A stretch of 32,672 bases of DNA from assembly GCA_927910885.1 (NCBI GenBank), contig CAKMOD010000043.1, positions 1 to 32,672 on the forward strand, in the 5' to 3' direction. The DNA is from an uncultured Prevotella sp. (lineage in GTDB: Bacteria > Bacteroidota > Bacteroidia > Bacteroidales > Bacteroidaceae). How positions within the stretch are numbered: position 1 is the first letter of the stretch; each line of letters begins with the position of its first letter. This document shows, in pieces, positions 29,998-32,672 of the stretch. A program made the translations under genes and the position numbers. Under the pieces are notes generated by a model. It was given only the letters and a program-made list of their open reading frames with translations, ran no database searches and was not told the DNA's origin.

Positions 29998-31185
29998 CTA
30001 TTTCAACACACCAAGTTCCTTACCAATCTTGATGAAAGCATTGATACACTTGTCAAGTTGCTCACGATTATGACCAGCTGAGAGCTGAACACGAATGCGA
30101 GCTTCGCCCTTTGGAACTACTGGATAATAGAAACCAGTTACATAGATACCCTCTTCAAGGAGCTTAGCAGCATATACCTGAGACAACTTAGCATCGTAAA
30201 GCATTACCGCACAGATAGCACTCTGGGTTGGTTTAATATCAAAACCAGCAGCCATCATCTTATCGCGGAAGTAGTTAACGTTCTCAACCAACTTGTCATG
30301 AAGTTCATTGCTCTCCTTCAATATCTTAAATACTTCAATGCTGGCACCAATGATACAAGGTGCAAGTGAGTTAGAGAAGAGGTATGGACGACTGCGCTGA
30401 CGAAGCATGTCAATGATTTCCTTACGGCCAGTAGTAAAGCCACCAAGTGCACCACCAAATGCTTTACCAAGTGTACCTGTGTAGATATCCACACGATCGT
30501 ATGTCTTGCAGAGTTCGCTTACACCATGGCCAGTAGCACCAACGACACCAGCAGAGTGAGACTCATCAACCATCACGAGAGCGTTATACTTCTCAGCGAG
30601 GTCGCAAATCTTGTCAACTGGAGCAACGTTACCGTCCATAGAGAACACACCATCAGTCACGATGATGCGGAAACGCTGTTCCTGTGCCTCCTGCAAACAA
30701 CGCTCAAGGTCTGCCATATCGGCATTCGCATAGCGATAACGCTTCGCCTTACAAAGGCGTACACCATCAATAATAGAGGCATGGTTGAGCGCATCAGAGA
30801 TGATAGCATCCTGATCGGTGAGCAATGGCTCAAAGACTCCACCATTAGCGTCAAAGCAAGCAGCATAGAGAATGGTGTCTTCAGTCTTGAAGTAATCAGA
30901 GATTGCAGCCTCAAGTTCCTTGTGGCTGTCCTGTGTTCCACAGATAAAACGAACAGAGGACATACCGAATCCTCGCTTGTCCATCATCTTCTTAGCACCT
31001 TCAATCAAACGTGGATGATTAGAAAGACCAAGATAGTTGTTAGCACAGAAGTTCAAAACTTCCTTGCCTTTTACTTCGATTGCCGCACTTTGAGGACTCT
31101 CAATGATTCTTTCCTCTTTGTAAAGTCCTGCTTCTTTAATCTCAGCAAGTGCATTACTGAGATGTTCTTTCATCTTACCGTACAT
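29998..31185 (-). CDS. kbl: 2-amino-3-ketobutyrate CoA ligase (glycine C-acetyltransferase)
   Basis: Kbl is a PLP enzyme that splits 2-amino-3-oxobutyrate with CoA into glycine and acetyl-CoA, the second step of threonine breakdown. The 395-residue protein shows the alpha-oxoamine synthase features: NFCANNYLGLSNHP, MVDESHSAGVVGATGHG, and the PLP lysine in YTGTLGKAFGGALGG (Lys241). The length matches the family. It is divergent from the threonine dehydrogenase gene, with about 180-190 bp between. A TTACTTTG element at 31212-31219 (minus) may be its -7 box. A tandem AAGGAGGTT repeat lies just upstream. Confidence 0.96.
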   Translation of the reverse strand: MYGKMKEHLSNALAEIKEAGLYKEERIIESPQSAAIEVKGKEVLNFCANNYLGLSNHPRLIEGAKKMMDKRGFGMSSVRFICGTQDSHKELEAAISDYFKTEDTILYAACFDANGGVFEPLLTDQDAIISDALNHASIIDGVRLCKAKRYRYANADMADLERCLQEAQEQRFRIIVTDGVFSMDGNVAPVDKICDLAEKYNALVMVDESHSAGVVGATGHGVSELCKTYDRVDIYTGTLGKAFGGALGGFTTGRKEIIDMLRQRSRPYLFSNSLAPCIIGASIEVFKILKESNELHDKLVENVNYFRDKMMAAGFDIKPTQSAICAVMLYDAKLSQVYAAKLLEEGIYVTGFYYPVVPKGEARIRVQLSAGHNREQLDKCINAFIKIGKELGVLK

Positions 31186-31237
31186 AACATTAGATTTTAT
31201 TTATTAGTAAGCAAAGTAACTTATAAAAATTGAGAAA

Positions 31238-31255
31238 AAGGAGGTTAAGGAGGTT
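31238..31255. repeat. Tandem 9-bp repeat AAGGAGGTT in the kbl-tdh promoter gap
   Basis: Two exact adjacent copies (31238-31246 and 31247-31255) lie where the kbl -33 box would be expected. They resemble a Shine-Dalgarno site but no start codon follows closely. Confidence 0.6.
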
Positions 31256-31377
31256 TTTTTTACGTGATGACTTATTTTTTTAATAATTTTAATACCTAAT
31301 AGTGCGTAATCCACAAAAAATATGCTTACTTTGCACCCAGTTATATTTAAGCTTAACAATATTTATGAAAAAATGTT

Positions 31378-32319
31378 TTGGTCATAGGCTCTACTGGTCA
31401 AATTGGCTCGGAGCTTACCAGAGAACTTAGAAAACGTTATGGAAACGACAGCATTGTTGCTGGTTACATTAAAGGAGCAGAACCTAAAGGTGAACTGAAA
31501 GAAGGCGGTCCATCAGCAGAAGCCGACGTTACTAACCCAGAGATGATTGCCGATATTGTAAAAAAATACAACATTGACACCATCTACAACCTTGCTGCAT
31601 TACTCTCTGTAGTAGCAGAAAAGAAACCACAACTGGCTTGGAAAATCGGTATTGACGGTCTGTGGAACATCTTGGAAGTAGCACGTGAGAACAACTGTGC
31701 TGTCTTTACTCCAAGTTCTATCGGTTCATTTGGTTTGAGTACACCTCACACACAGACACCACAGGACACTGTTCAACGCCCTGGTACTATCTATGGTGTG
31801 TCAAAGGTTACCACAGAGTTGCTCAGCGACTACTACTTTAAGAAGTATGGTGTTGACACTCGTTCAGTACGTTTCCCAGGATTGATTTCCTACGTAACAC
31901 CTCCGGGTGGTGGTACTACTGACTATGCAGTTGACATCTATTACTCTGCTGTTCGTGGTGAGAAGTTCGTATGCCCTATCAAGAAGGGAACACTGATGGA
32001 CATGATGTACATGCCAGATGGTTTGCACGCAGCTATCTCATTGATGGAAGCTGACCCAACTCGTTTGGTTCATCGCAACGGTTTCAACATTGCTTCTATG
32101 AGCTTCGACCCTGAAGAAATCTTCAATGCTATCAAGCGTTACAAGCCAGAGTTTGAGATGGAATACGACGTAGACCCACTCAAGCAGGGTATTGCTGACA
32201 GTTGGCCAGACAGTCTTGACGACAGTTGCGCACGCGCAGAATGGGATTGGAAACCTCAGTATGACCTCGACGCGATGACTGTTGACATGCTGAAGAACCT
32301 TGAGGCTAAGTTGAAATAA
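31378..32319 (+). CDS. tdh: L-threonine 3-dehydrogenase, SDR/epimerase type
   Basis: This NAD-dependent extended SDR oxidises threonine to 2-amino-3-oxobutyrate, feeding Kbl. The frame as given starts at a TTG (31378) and reads (M)VIGSTGQIGSELTRELRK over 313 residues. The Rossmann motif GSTGQIG, a Ser of the FTPSSIGSFG block, and the YGVSK catalytic Tyr-Lys motif are present. The end WKPQYDLDAMTVDMLKNL is typical. The real start should be the ATG at 31365: with one A fewer in the A run at 31368-31373 it reads MKNVLVIGSTGQIG in frame. As written, that ATG is out of frame and the first beta-strand is cut. Divergent from kbl. Confidence 0.9.
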   Translation: MVIGSTGQIGSELTRELRKRYGNDSIVAGYIKGAEPKGELKEGGPSAEADVTNPEMIADIVKKYNIDTIYNLAALLSVVAEKKPQLAWKIGIDGLWNILEVARENNCAVFTPSSIGSFGLSTPHTQTPQDTVQRPGTIYGVSKVTTELLSDYYFKKYGVDTRSVRFPGLISYVTPPGGGTTDYAVDIYYSAVRGEKFVCPIKKGTLMDMMYMPDGLHAAISLMEADPTRLVHRNGFNIASMSFDPEEIFNAIKRYKPEFEMEYDVDPLKQGIADSWPDSLDDSCARAEWDWKPQYDLDAMTVDMLKNLEAKLK

Positions 32320-32412
32320 GTCTACAACACAAAGAGATAGATTAGTGTAAACTTGAATATAGTACGTATTAAACTACTTTATCAGGCTATAATCTAAACA
32401 GTATAAAGAAAT

Positions 32413-32452
32413 AAAGAGGTGATTGCCAGCATGGCAATCACCTCTTTGTTAT
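32413..32452 (+). terminator. Intrinsic terminator of tdh
   Basis: A perfect 16-bp stem (AAAGAGGTGATTGCCA, 32413-32428 with 32432-32447) has a 3-nt loop and is followed by GTTATTTA. Confidence 0.82.
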
Positions 32453-32460
32453 TTACGATG

Positions 32461-32672
32461 AATGTTCCCTCAGATGCGCACTTTGCATCATCAGCCAGCA
32501 TTCAACATCCTACTCCCAAGCAAAACATGTTCCCTCAGATGCGCACTTCTTCTTCAACCAATATACACACCCAGTACCCAACACCTAAACAAAACATCTT
32601 CTCATAGACGAACATTCCATCATCATCCAACATTCATCACCCAACAACCAGACAAAACATGTTCCCTCAGAT
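32461..32672. repeat. Tandem 63-69 bp repeat with ATGTTCCCTCAGATGCGC core
   Basis: Cores begin at 32462, 32527, 32596 (degenerate) and 32659 (running off the window). Tails are C/A-rich in a 7-bp register (for example AACATCC, ACCCAAC). This is the same family as 14857-15000. Confidence 0.82.

Larger units (their letters stand above)
32320..32672. other. Gene-free right edge with terminator and repeats
   Basis: After tdh there is a terminator (32413-32447) and then a tandem repeat that continues to the end of the window. A 62-codon reading frame at 32419-32607 is made of the terminator and two repeat units and is not a gene. Confidence 0.65.

Noticed and set aside
32419..32607. 62-codon reading frame at the right edge
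   Set aside because: It is composed of the tdh terminator and two 65-bp repeat units. The repeated QxPTPKQN residues follow from the DNA repeat.

Overview
The window looks like a chromosomal segment of an oral-type Prevotella, or a close Bacteroidales relative. This is inferred from the genes and signals, not from a database match. The start regions lack Shine-Dalgarno sites. Many genes instead carry the Bacteroidetes promoter pattern: a TTTG/TTG box, 20 bp, then TAnnTTTG. A C10 (interpain/streptopain-like) cysteine peptidase ends in a type IX secretion sorting domain, and a NigD-like lipoprotein and an SDR-type threonine dehydrogenase are present. No rRNA, tRNA, CRISPR array or intact insertion sequence was found.

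Layout, left to right. (1) 241-2610: an acyl-CoA synthetase behind an HTH-cupin regulator, both on the minus strand. (2) 2611-3549: a gene-free stretch with a dispersed repeat, then argR, a YccA/BI-1 membrane protein and a secreted M48 metalloprotease. (3) 6557-9976: a minus-strand envelope and translation block of ddl, rluD, a PASTA protein and rpmH, with efp divergent from rpmH. (4) 11173-12252: an isolated, very AT-rich CoiA-like nuclease gene that looks acquired. (5) 12768-14507: folP and the c-di-AMP synthase gene cdaA. (6) 14508-15066: a repeat-rich stretch with a possible MITE, then a DUF2156-GNAT fusion whose 3' end is frameshifted. (7) 17198-19565: pta-ackA, which makes acetate and ATP from acetyl-CoA. 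(8) 19566-23508: a candidate small RNA, then lpxH, a SufT/MIP18-like gene, radC and a glycosyltransferase, all minus. (9) 23788-26506: a deoR-type regulator, a glycerolipid acyltransferase and a frameshifted NigD-like lipoprotein gene. (10) 27169-32319: the C10 protease, then divergent kbl and tdh, which convert threonine to glycine plus acetyl-CoA.

Most coding content is core housekeeping. The unusual material is between genes. At least four families of short repeats recur: 8-bp GTCAACnn arrays, one of which runs into the end of rluD; 7-bp AACACnn arrays inside larger 63-76 bp units; roughly 115-bp elements built from 24-bp palindromic units; and a roughly 330-bp element present as an inverted pair about 23 kb apart. 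Several promoters lie so close to their start codons that the mRNAs would be leaderless or nearly so. Three genes (the DUF2156-GNAT gene, the NigD-like gene and tdh) each need a single-base shift to restore the expected protein. These may be real lesions, slippage-controlled genes or read errors.
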